Of a DNA stretch of 64,000 bases, positions 23,601 through 34,590 are shown piece by piece. The notes beneath the pieces were generated by a model. It saw only the letters and a list, made by a program, of their open reading frames with translations, had not been told where the DNA came from and ran no database searches. Source of the DNA: Monomorium pharaonis (taxonomy: Eukaryota > Arthropoda > Insecta > Hymenoptera > Formicidae); contig NC_050476.1 of assembly GCF_013373865.1 (NCBI RefSeq), forward strand, positions 4,758,501 through 4,822,500, written 5' to 3'. Every line of letters starts with the position of its first letter. The stretch's first letter is position 1. Both the position numbers and the translations under genes were made by a program.

Positions 23601-24748
23601 ATCGAGTGATTCAGGCGTTACGTTATTAACGACGCGGTTGATTGCCGGTTTAGACCTTCGATTCCTTTAAAACTATTGCTAAAATGTAAAAATTGTGGCG
23701 AAAGTGATTGAAAAGTGATCGAGAAGACAATAACAGCGCGTCGATTGCGCCACAATGTGTCGAAACACAATTTTTTACATAGTCTCTTTTATAGTTATCA
23801 ATGTGTGTACATATATCACCGACCGCATTATTTGGCGGCGTAATTTTTTAGCAACTTCCTTCCTGTATTGCGAAATTATTTTTTAATTAAATGATCATCG
23901 AGCATGATGCCGGGACATACAACGTGTGTGTCACACGGAGAAAGTCTAATCGTTGCACAGTTTTATATGTATGTTTTTTCACGTTACGACTTTGTCATGC
24001 TTATGAACATTTTTTAGATTTACGGCACGGGCCGTCGATTGCTCGTAAAGTCGGTCGTGGATTAATTGAGGAAGATTTCGATTTCTGCACGCGAACGTAA
24101 AGTTCCGTTCCCCCGAAGGTGGACATAACGCGGTTTAATTTTCGCGAGAATTATGCGATAACGTAAAGTTTCTTCCCAGTCGCAGCGGTTAATTACTCGG
24201 TGAATAGAGTGTGTCGATAGACGTTATGTCTCTTAAGTCCCGAACGGGTGCTCTATGAAAGTGCCAATAAAATGTTTCTCGAAAGTGTACGTACACGCGA
24301 ACGATCACCGTTATCGTAGAAGTAAATTTAAGATCGTGGTCGATTGCGCACTGTCAGATTAATTTGAACGTCGTCCATCGTATTACCATCCATTTATGTC
24401 TCCGGCGAAAGCATGGGCACTAGAACTTGTTATATCTGTTACCGCTTCCTCGAGACTTTCGTAATGATTATAATATTTTATGGCAAAAATAAATTTTTTG
24501 AGAACTAATTCTTCGAAATTACATTTTATCTCTTACGAGTCGCAAATTAGTAAATGGGTATATTACTTATTGGCTCGCTTGTACGTCATTGAATTTCCTA
24601 ATTGTCTCTGCCTACGGGGAATAGCGGCGTGTTGCGTAACGCGCTGAGAGCTACGATCACTCTGTTATATCCGATAAAATTTACGCGAGACGGGAGCACA
24701 AAAAAAGAAGCACAAGTTTGGCACACCCGTAACGTTTCTGATATCGAA
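20675..24748. other. Intergenic region between the Vajk-like genes, no gene supported
   Basis: Mostly AT-rich non-coding DNA with a GC-richer patch at about 21.8-22.1 kb. A TATAAAT at about 21911 is followed by CCAGT at only about 22 nt, which is too close for a standard promoter, and the frames after it (for example 21935-22138) have no recognisable content. The interval probably holds shared enhancers of the gene pair, but no site can be named. Confidence 0.45.
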
Positions 24749-24779
24749 GTGAAAGAAAGAAAGAAAGAAAGAAAGAAAG
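24749..24779 (+). repeat. (GAAA)n microsatellite
   Basis: About seven tandem GAAA units about 380 bp upstream of the gene B start site. Confidence 0.9.
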
Positions 24780-24827
24780 CGTGCGCACGCGGATTATAGG
24801 ACCACACGGAAACGCGAGAGAGTCGGA

Positions 24828-25088
24828 TCAATTCCGGGCTCTTGAATTGCGAGCTCTTCCTTGGTGAGGGGGATAGCGATTGGTGCTACGGTGGAACGAC
24901 GGGGCGGCGACGTTACGCGGCCCGTATCCGGGCATCCGGCAGTAATCAACCTCACCGGGCGGTAGCCCGTGGGAAAACGGCTTAATGCCGTACGGTTTTG
25001 TGCCGGGATAGCGGTACAATCGGTCCACCTTAAAGCCGGCGTTCCGGCGTTGGACGAGCGATTTTCCGGGGAGTGGGCCAGCGAGCAC
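24828..25088 (-). CDS. Unassigned GC-rich open frame upstream of Vajk-like gene B
   Basis: 86 codons open on the minus strand, Pro/Gly/Tyr/Arg-rich, with stretches such as DRLYRYPGTKPYGIKPF and DYCRMPGYGPRNVAAPSF. Third codon positions look GC-rich, and the island ends abruptly at the stop. No signal peptide or clear start is seen. Possible splice donors are inside it (GGT|GAG type), so it could be an exon fragment. It overlaps the upstream region of gene B, so it may also simply be a GC-rich promoter island. Confidence 0.25.
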   Translation of the reverse strand: MLAGPLPGKSLVQRRNAGFKVDRLYRYPGTKPYGIKPFSHGLPPGEVDYCRMPGYGPRNVAAPSFHRSTNRYPPHQGRARNSRARN

Positions 25089-25102
25089 GGCGAAAGTGCT
25101 GG

Positions 25103-25138
25103 TATATATGCCGCTGATTGGAACGATGCAACTTCAGT
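25103..25138 (+). promoter_or_regulatory. Core promoter of Vajk-like gene B (TATA box and TCAGT initiator)
   Basis: TATATA at 25103-25108 is followed by TTCAGTGTGC, with TCAGT at 25134-25138, about 33 nt downstream. The predicted start at 25136 gives a 23-nt 5' UTR. The shared CAGTGTGC and the nearly equal UTR length tie this promoter to that of gene A. Confidence 0.75.
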
Positions 25139-25158
25139 GTGCACTCCCGAAGGCTACC

Positions 25159-26376
25159 ATGAGCACTTCGCAGGTGAGCTTGCGCCGCTGTGCCAGCGGC
25201 GCGTACATAGGGCTCTGACATGGGTACCTTTAAGGTCTCTCTCTCGCGTGGCAGAGGATTATGCACTGAATTATGCGCGATGTATGAGGAACGCGGCGGG
25301 ATTTAGCATTGGCGGCGTGAGATCGTGGTGTTGCAGTTCTCACAGCGCCGTACACAGTGTTAGAATCGCATAGCTGACGGTGTAATTCTTTGTTTCTTTA
25401 CACGAGTGAAATCTCATTAAATTTATACATAGAATGCAATTTTATTTTTTTAATATTATGCGCTCGTATCTCGAAAAGTTTATCAACGTTCGATGTTCGT
25501 AACAAACCGTCCCTTAATTTTATTATACGTCGTGCCTTTTTGAGATTCCTTTCGTTTACATCTTTTATATTGCCAAATCGTCTACTGCATAGTGAAATTT
25601 TTGTTAATTCCAGCGAGACCTTCAAAGCATCCCAAGTTAACCAAACTAATCCAAACCTTGACCATGGAGGACCGCAATTAACACACGTTTATTCGTAGAT
25701 CCTCGTGCTCCTCGCCCTTGTGGTGACGGTGGCTCTGGCCACCGAGACCAAGAAGTCCGACAGCAAAGGGGCCGTCTCAAAGGATGCCAAGAGCAAGCGC
25801 GGACTGGAACTGAGTCTGGGTCATGGCGGCGGCTTTGGTGGTTTTGGCGGGCACGATTTCGGTGGCTTCGGCGGTGGTGATTTGGGCGGAGGATTCGGCG
25901 GCGGTCTTGGCGGAGGCGGAGGCGGCGGCGACGGTGGACGAATCTCCGGTATCACGATCCATCGCGAGGTCTCGGTACCAGTTCCGGTGCCCTACACCGT
26001 CGAGAAAAACGTACCGGTACCTGTACACATACCAGTGAAAGTTCCGGTAGACAACCCGATACCGGTTCACGTACCAAAGCCTTATCCGGTCCCGGTAGAG
26101 AAGACAGTAGGAGTTCCCGTGGAGAAACCGGTCCCCGTACCCTACAAAGTGCCCGTAAAGGTGCCCGTGAAGGTGCCTGTACCCTATAGCGTACCTGTCA
26201 AAGTACCTTATCCCGTGACCAAGGAGGTGCCCTACCCAGTCAAGGTTCCAGTCGTCGTTAAAGAATCATACCCGGTCCTGGTGCACGAGCATGGTCACGG
26301 AGGCGGCTTTGGCGGAGGCGGCTTCGGAGGTGGATTTGGTGGCGGCCATGAACTCAGCTTCGACCTGCACCATTGA
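25159..26376 (+). CDS. Vajk-like cuticle protein B (Gly-rich, VPV repeats), two exons, complete
   Basis: Exon 1 is 25159-25173 (five codons, MSTSQ, donor CAG|GTGAGC) and exon 2 is 25699-26376 after acceptor TTCGTAG, in phase 0, 230 aa. The signal peptide is MSTSQILVLLALVVTVALA with likely cleavage before TE. It is followed by a Lys/Ser-rich spacer ending in KSKR, GLELSLG, a Gly-rich stretch (about residues 40-80), a core of VPVPVPY, VPVKVPV and VPYPV units, and a Gly-rich tail ending FDLHH. This is the same architecture as gene A, including KSKRGLELSLG and VPVVVKE.YPV. It is expected to be a secreted cuticle component. AATAAA at 26458 is 81 nt past the stop. The exon-1 assignment rests on promoter spacing and the match to gene A. 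Confidence 0.87.
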
Positions 26377-26457
26377 CGATAGTCTGACGTCGATCGATAT
26401 TAATGATACTCTTGTATATAATGATTATGTTTTTTTTACACTGTGCTGTCTTAGCCG

Positions 26458-26463
26458 AATAAA
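26458..26463 (+). terminator. Poly(A) signal of Vajk-like gene B
   Basis: AATAAA lies 81 nt after the stop codon. A second AATAAA follows about 34 nt later and may be an alternative. Confidence 0.65.
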
Positions 26464-26519
26464 CATTAAATTATTAACTTAGTGTTTTGTAATAAACGTT
26501 ACCTTATCCTTTATGTCTG

Positions 26520-29500
26520 TTATTTCACGAGGGTATTTGCTTAAAGTTGAGCTTTATTCTACGGTCTATTTTATGCAAGTGAAAATCATTTCTTGTGAAT
26601 GTGTGTCATGTTTATTCTTAACTGCTTGCTTGTTTTAACTGCATTGCGTAATCGTAGCGACAAAAAATAAATCAACAATTTGGACTATAAAATTGACTTG
26701 TTGAATTTTCTTGCGTAATACACTCGCGAAGATATTGCGAATTATCATAACTGCAACGGTATAAATTGATTCTTAGTCACTTCCTGTGAAACTAGGCGGA
26801 ACATGTTACAATATAGTTACACAGGCGACATGTGAAAGTATCACAACTACACAGTCATTATGGCTGTTACGGTTCCACACACAAGTTAGATGTTCTAGGA
26901 AGCTTGTTATCTAGTTAAAGATTACACGAATAGAATATCGCGGAATATTTATGAAATAGTACTTGTTATTTTTTTAAACTTATTTAATTGTGCACTATGA
27001 AATATGCCGACGATTGATTAGAAACGATTGATAGATCTAGAAGTATTTGCTTTCTAATTTTATTAAAATATTTTTACATATAAATTGTTGTTTTAATTAT
27101 ATTAAAATTATTCAATTATGTTTATAAAGTTATAAGTTTTTATTTTAATTATATTAAAACTCTATTTGTAAACATTGAGTAATTATAATATAAATTTATG
27201 TTTATCGTTAAGCGCATGATTACATAACGCGAACTTTATATTCTAAGGTAAAGTCAAATGTACGTCTGGCATACCGATCAGGTTTCTTTACCCGACGTAC
27301 AAGGTAGATCATTCCACAGTCAAGGTTGCTAGAAGAAATAATATCGAATATTTGCCTCGGGCAATTTATATTGAAGCGTATATAGGAACGCGCGTATAGA
27401 GATTGCACGGTTTCTCTCGGTAAGGGGAAGCCAGTTATACGCGAACGGAAAGAGAGCGCGATTTCCGTAATCTTACTTCCCTGATGGTAACATTTCTTAA
27501 CGGCCAACTACTGGAGGCCATCAGCGTTACGTAAATAGATCGATCGATCTTACGTAACCATTATGAAAAGAAAGTAAGCACCTTTACCATTAGCGAAATC
27601 CGTAATGACGACCGAATTGTATATTGGCAATCTGTAACGGCGTTTCGCTTTGCGAGCTAACTAAGTATCACTTTCATTTATAATCTACACCATAATCGCG
27701 CTGCGATGTATGCGCGCGATGCTCTATTTTCTTTTTCTGATTTGAATGATAATCTTGTAATTAGCGTTACATCATACCGTTTACAAGAATTCAACGCTCT
27801 GATTATTTTTCAGTACGATATGAATAGTTGCGATATCTTGTTAGGAATCTGACTATCGACAAACTGTGACCGACGAATAACTTGTCTTAACCCGAGGCAA
27901 TCGTTAAAATGGTGTATAGAGATGAATCGGAACTATAATTTGTCCTTGTTAGAAGCTTCTGTTCTTGAATCAGCTCCCTTTATACGTAATTATTACATGC
28001 CATCGTTAACGAAGGAGGAAGTAGATTCCATGTCATAATTCTTCATATAGTAAACAACGCGCTCGGTACCGCGACATGCATTATAAATTTAATTTATGTG
28101 TCTTTATCTCTCACTAATACATTTTCACATTCAAATATTATAAACTCTATTACTGATGTAATCAGTTTTTAAGAGATTTGAGAATGCTGGACGATAATAA
28201 CATGAATATTAAGCTTAATTAATGATTAAATTAATTGGAATGTTTTAATAGAAAACACGACAGAATATCATAAATAAAATTGTAGAAAGTGAGCATTTTT
28301 CTTAATATTTTTGGAATTGATTTTATAAACGTAAAGAATGCGATTTCGCTGAAAAATTTGGCTATGGAGATCTGAAAATAATTTTGTTAGACCATCAAAA
28401 TAATTATTAAAAAATGTTCAAACATATTATTAATAGTGCACAAAGTTTTGACATTCTAGCAAACGGTTTGAAATTGTTCTATATAATTATTTTAATTCTA
28501 ACAAAAATTCTTTTTTGATCTGTATTTAGTTAAATTTTTAGATATTTTAGCAAAATTATTTTTTCCATGTAGAATTTTTTAGTGTATATATATATATAGT
28601 ACCCTTACATTTTTCTTCTACATGATAAAAAAAGTAATAAAGTGATATTAAGAATCTAACACATTGTTAACCTGAAACAAACTAATAGTAAAGTTACATG
28701 GAGAAGATTTTATATCGAAAATTACTCTCGTAAGCAGTAAGCATGGACCAAAGAAAGAATTACATAAATTACAATATTTTTTATTAAATTGTTATTATAT
28801 TTATACATTTATAATGTTTTTTGAAGAATTATTTCAAAGAAAAAAAATGTAATGTACGTTATATTAATGATACGTTGTTTAATCGATTTAATGGAGCAGA
28901 TGTCGTAGAGTTTAAAGGGTAACGTACAGTCTACTGAAAGAAAAGCCAGAAGAATGCTTCTACGCGAAAAGAACGCAAGCGCGACAGAAGGCGTCGCGAC
29001 GTCTCGTCAGTCTAGCGACGTCGTTGTCGCCACGAACATCCGGCGCTTTAAACATCGCCATTTACTCTCACGGTTCGTTAACCACGTGTTTCGCGTATTA
29101 GAATGGGGTCGTTTATAAGACATAGAGCTCCACGTCAGTACTTTTGTTTTTTTTTTTTTTAAGTAGGATATTGTGATTGGATACAGAAATTGAAAATATA
29201 TTGTATTTGTAAAATAAATTTATAGAGTCCCATTTATGAACACGTTAAAGTAAAGCAAATCTATTCTGAGTACACATGCATTAACCTGAAATAATAATAT
29301 ATTTAACATGGAAATATACCAAGATTATATTATTACATTTCCTCTTCGCTGTATTTCTTTATGCTATGGCAAGGGAAATGTTATTGTTACATTTCCTGCT
29401 CGCATGCAACTGTTTATAATGGAGAATTATTTATTTTACATAAAATATATTAAGGGAATATTATACATATTATAAAGAAACTCTAGTTCTTTAATAATCT

Positions 29501-31480
29501 ACTATAATACGCGTGTATTGTTAGGCCTCTACATTAATTCGTAAATTGTTTTATTTAAAATTTTTTTATTTGTCGAGAACTCTTGGAAATAAGTAAAATA
29601 ACAATAAAAACATCTCAAAATTATTGTATCTTAAAATCAAATTTTTAACTATTTTTAATTTTTTTTTAATTATTCAACAATTTTTTTATGCTTCAGGAAC
29701 TCTAGATAATCGCAAAATGAAGCTATTTAGACTATTTAGAGCTATTCAGAGTTATTGAGCTATTCAGAATGATTTGATCTGAAATTTCGATAAGAAGTTA
29801 GCACTCCATTTTTAAAATTTTAATTTCCATTAATCAACAGAACTCTTTTTCGAAACTACAGAGAACTCTTTATCTCTTCAAAATAAAACAGAAATATTAG
29901 AACTACCAAATTTTAATGTATGGGGGCTAACTCGAAATATTTTTTCTCTTTTTATATGTTTCTATCTTAAATTTTACTACGTTGCTATCTTGGGCAATTA
30001 GTTAGCAATCTTCCACTTTGCAAAGATAGAACTGTACAGTAACCGTATATGCCGCAATCTCGCTTCAGTGAAACCACGTAAGGAACTAGCGATCGTTAAT
30101 GTACATTTCGTTAGACGTGTATTGGGGTAAGTGCGCTTTAAATGTAGTCTAACAGAACGACCTAGATAATACCGGGAAATAAAATAATAAATTGCTGAAA
30201 GGTTAAGACATATTATTATTTGAAAAGGATACAAAAATTGTATAGTATTTAAATTTTTAATTTATATATGTGATGAGAAATTATCATAAATTTTTCCAGA
30301 GAGATTCTTAAAATTGAAGATATAGACACAATTTTCTAGTCAAGTTATAATGACCCCAAGAAGAGAGATACATTAATATTATTAGGCAAAACACGTATTA
30401 CATAGTTAAATACGTAGCATAATATTTTCCCTGTATCGTTATGTTAGCCACTGCTTTCGGCGTTTTAACGTTATCTTTATTTTGATGACACAGTCTAAAA
30501 TTACGTCTACGTTTTATTTTAAGCTCGTGTTCATGTAGTGTCGTAAATCAGGCAATATGATCTAAAGTCTTTCTCGTACCGTTTTACCTTCATTTTTCAT
30601 GATATTCCACGTTTTAGAACAGACGCTCCATTATCCTGAGACTGTTTTTCTTTCGTTTTTTTTTTTTTGTAAAAATGATATAGTAAAACTTTTTTTAATA
30701 TTTACAATTTATATAAACTTTATTATTTCTTAAGAATATAATTTTTCATAATTTTTACACTTTCTTTGTGATTAAATTATTTAAAAATCTCTTTTTTATA
30801 AAATTCTTTTCTCTTTTTTAATGTTATTTTAGAAAATTATTGAAAGAAAATTAAATAAATAATGCTCAATAAATTTGAAACAATTTAGAAATGTTTAAAC
30901 ATTAATTATAAGTTTATTTTCTAAATTTAATCAAATTTTTATATTATAAAAAACATGAGAACGTTCTTAACTTACAAAACACGTCTTGACCAATTTCAAA
31001 CTTGTAAATTGTCTTTTAATCTCATTGTATTTCTTTATGATGTTCATGCAGCTGCAGTACCAATTTACCCGACATGAGATGCATTCTTTTTTTTTATATT
31101 ATTTTCTTGGCTTAAATAGGCTTCGTCTGTTGCTGGTAACGATAGAAGAAGGTGCGGTAGATAAAAGAAATAGTGTGATATAGCGAGTGTTAAAGTCCGA
31201 TCGATTTAAAATCTACTATATATTGAGGTTGCATTCCGTTTCCTTCCGCTCCTTCTTCCTCTTGTTGCGTCTAATAAGACATCGACTGGGAAGCCTACTT
31301 TAAAATAAATTCTACATTATTTATGGCCATGACTATAATACCTATGCATATTACACATCAAATATTTTGATAAAAAAACTTGCTCAAGTATCCATATCCC
31401 TTTGGTTCACAGTGATAGCCTGATGTATGCTCGGCGTTCTTTTTTTCTTTTATAAGCGAATTAAAATTTGCATAGATGTT
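26520..31480. other. Gene-free AT-rich stretch
   Basis: No exon-like ORF, no promoter of standard spacing and no large repeat are seen. A short GC-richer patch at about 28.9-29.1 kb carries no recognisable frame. T-homopolymers occur at 29145-29160 and near 30656-30668. Confidence 0.5.
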
Positions 31481-31493
31481 CAGAAGAAATCTT

Positions 31494-31529
31494 CCCTTCC
31501 ACGGGTACGACCTTGTCGTGGTGGAAGGG
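31494..31529 (+). repeat. GC-rich hairpin, possible transposon remnant
   Basis: CCCTTCCAC (31494-31502) pairs with GTGGAAGGG (31521-31529), and inside it ACGAC pairs with GTCGT around CTT, forming a two-part stem. The surrounding 31.48-31.58 kb is GC-richer than its flanks and abuts the hairpin element at 31588. It may be the end of a decayed retroelement, but no protein evidence remains. Confidence 0.35.
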
Positions 31530-31587
31530 CTCAGTACCCCGAGGGCTTGAATGCCTATGGGGGAAGCTAACCGTACCCATTGCACCT

Positions 31588-31714
31588 ATTAGGTTTGTTT
31601 TTTATCCCTACGCTGCTGCATTAGTGCAATAAGTAAGAATGAGAAAAAATATATTTTTCTTATTCTAACTTATTGCACCAGTGCAGCAGTGCAGGAATAA
31701 AAAACAAACCTATT
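31588..31714. mobile_element. Hairpin element with about 60-bp arms (MITE-like)
   Basis: The left arm begins TTAGGTTTGTTTTTTAT and continues through GCTGCTGCA..AGTGCAATAAGT. The right arm is its near-complement, ending AAAAAACAAACCTATTA. The arms meet around AAAATATATTTT with almost no loop, at about 85-90% identity by eye. No coding capacity. TA-rich ends suggest a Tc1/mariner-type insertion, but no duplicated target is certain. Confidence 0.75.
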
Positions 31715-32039
31715 ACGTCGTCGATCGTAAAATTGTAGTTCGTCGCGCCGCGTTAACGCAGTTCGGGAGTGCCGACCGATTGAATTGAAAACGAACCGTA
31801 GCCGGTTCGTCGCGTCGCGCGTTTGCTTCGGGAGTGCCGTTAACAATAGGACTAAAAGAACTTTTCGCATAACTCCCATTAGAATAATTTCTTAGTTCGA
31901 GAAAACCGGGGGTGGCACTTTCGAGGTCTCGACAGTGTGGAATGCTCATCGAGGCGTTGCTTCTTGCGACGTTCTCGCACCAAGTGCGCTTTGCGTACAA
32001 GGTGATTTAAGCCGGACCGATGGATGTGCCTGAACGCTG

Positions 32040-32241
32040 CACAGAAAAAAAATGTAATATAGTCAATAACATATGTGATTACGGGCTGCCAACTACATAA
32101 AATACTCAATACAATAATATTTGCTATTAATGCAAGTACAATGTTGATACTGCAATAGCATATATTATTGTATTGAGTATATCTGTAATTGGCAGCCCGC
32201 AATAACATATCTTATTGAATATATTACTTTTTTTTTCAGTG
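32040..32241. mobile_element. Inverted-repeat element with about 90-bp arms (MITE-like)
   Basis: The left end CACAGAAAAAAAATGTAATA and the complement of the right end, CACTGAAAAAAAAAGTAATA, start arms that both contain GGGCTGCCAA and ATACTCAATACAATAATAT. Identity is about 80-85% by eye over about 90 bp. The spacer is about 20 bp. There is no ORF. It lies only 326 bp from the previous hairpin element. Confidence 0.75.
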
Positions 32242-34400
32242 TAAAACCGCATGGCGCTCCGCGGTTCCGAGCTAATTGAGATACACATTCTAACATCGAC
32301 AAACGATTAACGGCACTAAACAGTGAGAATTCTTAATTACGATCTTAATATGATTGTAATTTTGTATTCTTCTGCGCGGTGCTTGACGTTTCGTGTTAGT
32401 TCCGCACTCGTCGACTCAAGCTGCTGATTCCACGGAGCATTCTCCGAACTGGAAATCATATCTTGGGAGTTATAAACGGGGTGACGCAGTGGGATGTCGC
32501 GCGAAAGACTTTCTGACAATTAATTAGTCCTCGCGCGACATTGTAATTTTAATAATCGCGAGTGTTTTTCGCGAGTGTCTCGGGACAAAAAAGGATAACC
32601 TGTTCTGAGAGGAGGAGGAGGTCCAGGAAGGGCATCGGGCATCAGCGGAGCAACCTCGGGGTAAATATTTTTTATTTGTATAAATGGTTTTTATTATTTA
32701 TTTATTTTAATATATAATATAATATTTAATATACAAATATAATTATAAAATTTTCAAAAATATTTATTATTTTAAGCAGTGTTTTAATTTGCATTTTATA
32801 TTTGTGTGTTACAGTATCGTCGCAGCTTCGTGGCCGCATAACTCTGCTCGTTGCGCATCGGATCGGTGAGTGGCCATCTTTTGTTTTTTTTACTTTTATT
32901 TCTTTTTTTTCTTTTGGTCCCATTTGCATTTACGCATAGATTAAGCGATTTTCTATGGATTAGAAAATCTAGATTATTTATTTGTAATTATTAATCGAAT
33001 TTCATCTCAAAAGCATGAGATTAGGTAAGATTCTCAGAGAGGGATTTCATATCTTGAGATGCGGACACTTTAATAGTATAACGTCTTCATTAACTATGAT
33101 TATGTTTATGTAGAAAAGCAGAACAGTTACTCACGTGAGAAACAAAATCATTACTCACGACATCTCTCGACATCTTTCACTATTCTCCATATTCGATTTG
33201 TTATGAGATCAAGTCCTCTTCCTCAAGCGTAGAAGTTTGCCTTCTTGCGAAACGCGATAAAAGTCTGTTCTATTGCAATAGGAGCGACGCAGTTTCTCCG
33301 GAAATAATTTTCACAAGCATGTTAAGTAACGAGCGTTATTGGTGTCTACGGACAACGTACACAAGAACGGCTTGTGTCCTTGTAGGTACGATCTGCGGCT
33401 TCTAGGCTTTACAGACACATAAATCATACATTAAGCCTGGTTCATACTAGCAGCTTCGTGTTAATGGAAGCATAATATGCGATCGCTCGATTTCACGGAG
33501 CTCGCCACAGCTGCTGCAGTAACGGCTGATATCTCAAGACAATGTTCTATCAAATCGATAGCCAGGCGGGAATTTGGAGCACCTGATAGGTTGATTTGAC
33601 AACATTGCTATCCGTCTAATCTGTACTATAAATATATATGTGAGCTTTAGAGCACAAATCTTATATAGAATATCTTTAATTTCTCATTGTTTCGTTTGTC
33701 TATAAATTATGAACTTGTAAAATTGACTTTTTTATGAATACATATTTATTAAATTTATTTAATTTAGTGGTTAAAAAATTTATGTGAACAGCCAAACTAT
33801 TAATATAACGGGACATAATGTAAAATGAGAAATTATCTTTCCTTTGTTAGAGTAAGAAAAATTTAGTAAAAAGCAATTGAATGTTGATCTTTTACAAATA
33901 GACTTATAAATACAGACATAACAATATCTGAATTTCGACGCGCTTAGCGCACTGGATAATGCAATGCTGAAAGAGAGACTATTCTGAAAATAACATTAGA
34001 AATCGTAAGGTAATATAGAAACTATCATTAGAATTGTGTAAATCAGGTTTTTGTTAAATTTTTTTTTAAATTTAAATTGACCTGAATAGGCAGAAAATTC
34101 TACTCAATTCGAATCGAATCAAATTAAAATGTTATAAAAAAACTTAATTAACAGCATAATTATTGTTGGTAGAATTTTAATGTATAATGTATATAATACA
34201 TATGTATTTAACAAAAAAGATTTGTATGTAAAAAAAATATTGATGATATAATATATAAAGTCGTTTTAATCTTTAAGTGAGTAGATGGAGTGGCCTCTAC
34301 AGTGCTTCAGGGATTATCAATTTATACTTTTTCATTGTTAAAACCTTAAAGTTTATTATTTTTACATTTTTTTACCTCATAAAGATATAAGTAAGTTTAG
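32242..34400. other. Gene-free stretch
   Basis: GC-richer to about 32.65 kb, including a short direct repeat CGCGAGTGTTTTTCGCGAGTGT near 32560, then AT-rich. No coding exon, RNA gene or promoter could be supported. Confidence 0.45.
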
Positions 34401-34590
34401 GGGTGTCATATAGTTCCGTATGAGAACAACAGATTTGTAATCGACGAGTCATGAATTCAAGTCCATATCTCGTATATTTTTAATATTTTCTAAAAATTTG
34501 TACTAAGGGAGGCACAATAAGCCTTTTAGAGTTTAGGTTTTATGCACCATTTCTTTATTATTATCATTATTATTATTATTATTAATTTAA
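34401..34590 (+). mobile_element. tRNA-derived SINE-like unit with (ATT)n tail
   Basis: The head at 34401-34475 resembles a decayed tRNA. TAGTTCCGTATGAGAAC matches the D arm/A box (GTTC pairs with GAAC). An anticodon-like loop TTTGTAA follows, then ATTCAAGTCC matches the B box. After a T-rich gap comes a body with GGAGGCACAATAAGCC and TATGCACC, and then a (TTA)n tail (about 34554-34585). Head, body and simple-repeat tail in this order are typical of a tRNA-derived SINE. The anticodon stem does not pair well, so it is not a working tRNA. Confidence 0.5.

Noticed and set aside
24969..25373. 134-codon plus-strand frame upstream of and across exon 1 of gene B
   Set aside because: It overlaps the TATA box, initiator and first exon of gene B in another frame, and the translation has no recognisable content.
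34401..34475. Functional tRNA-Thr gene
   Set aside because: The anticodon and acceptor stems do not pair; better explained as a tRNA-derived repeat head.
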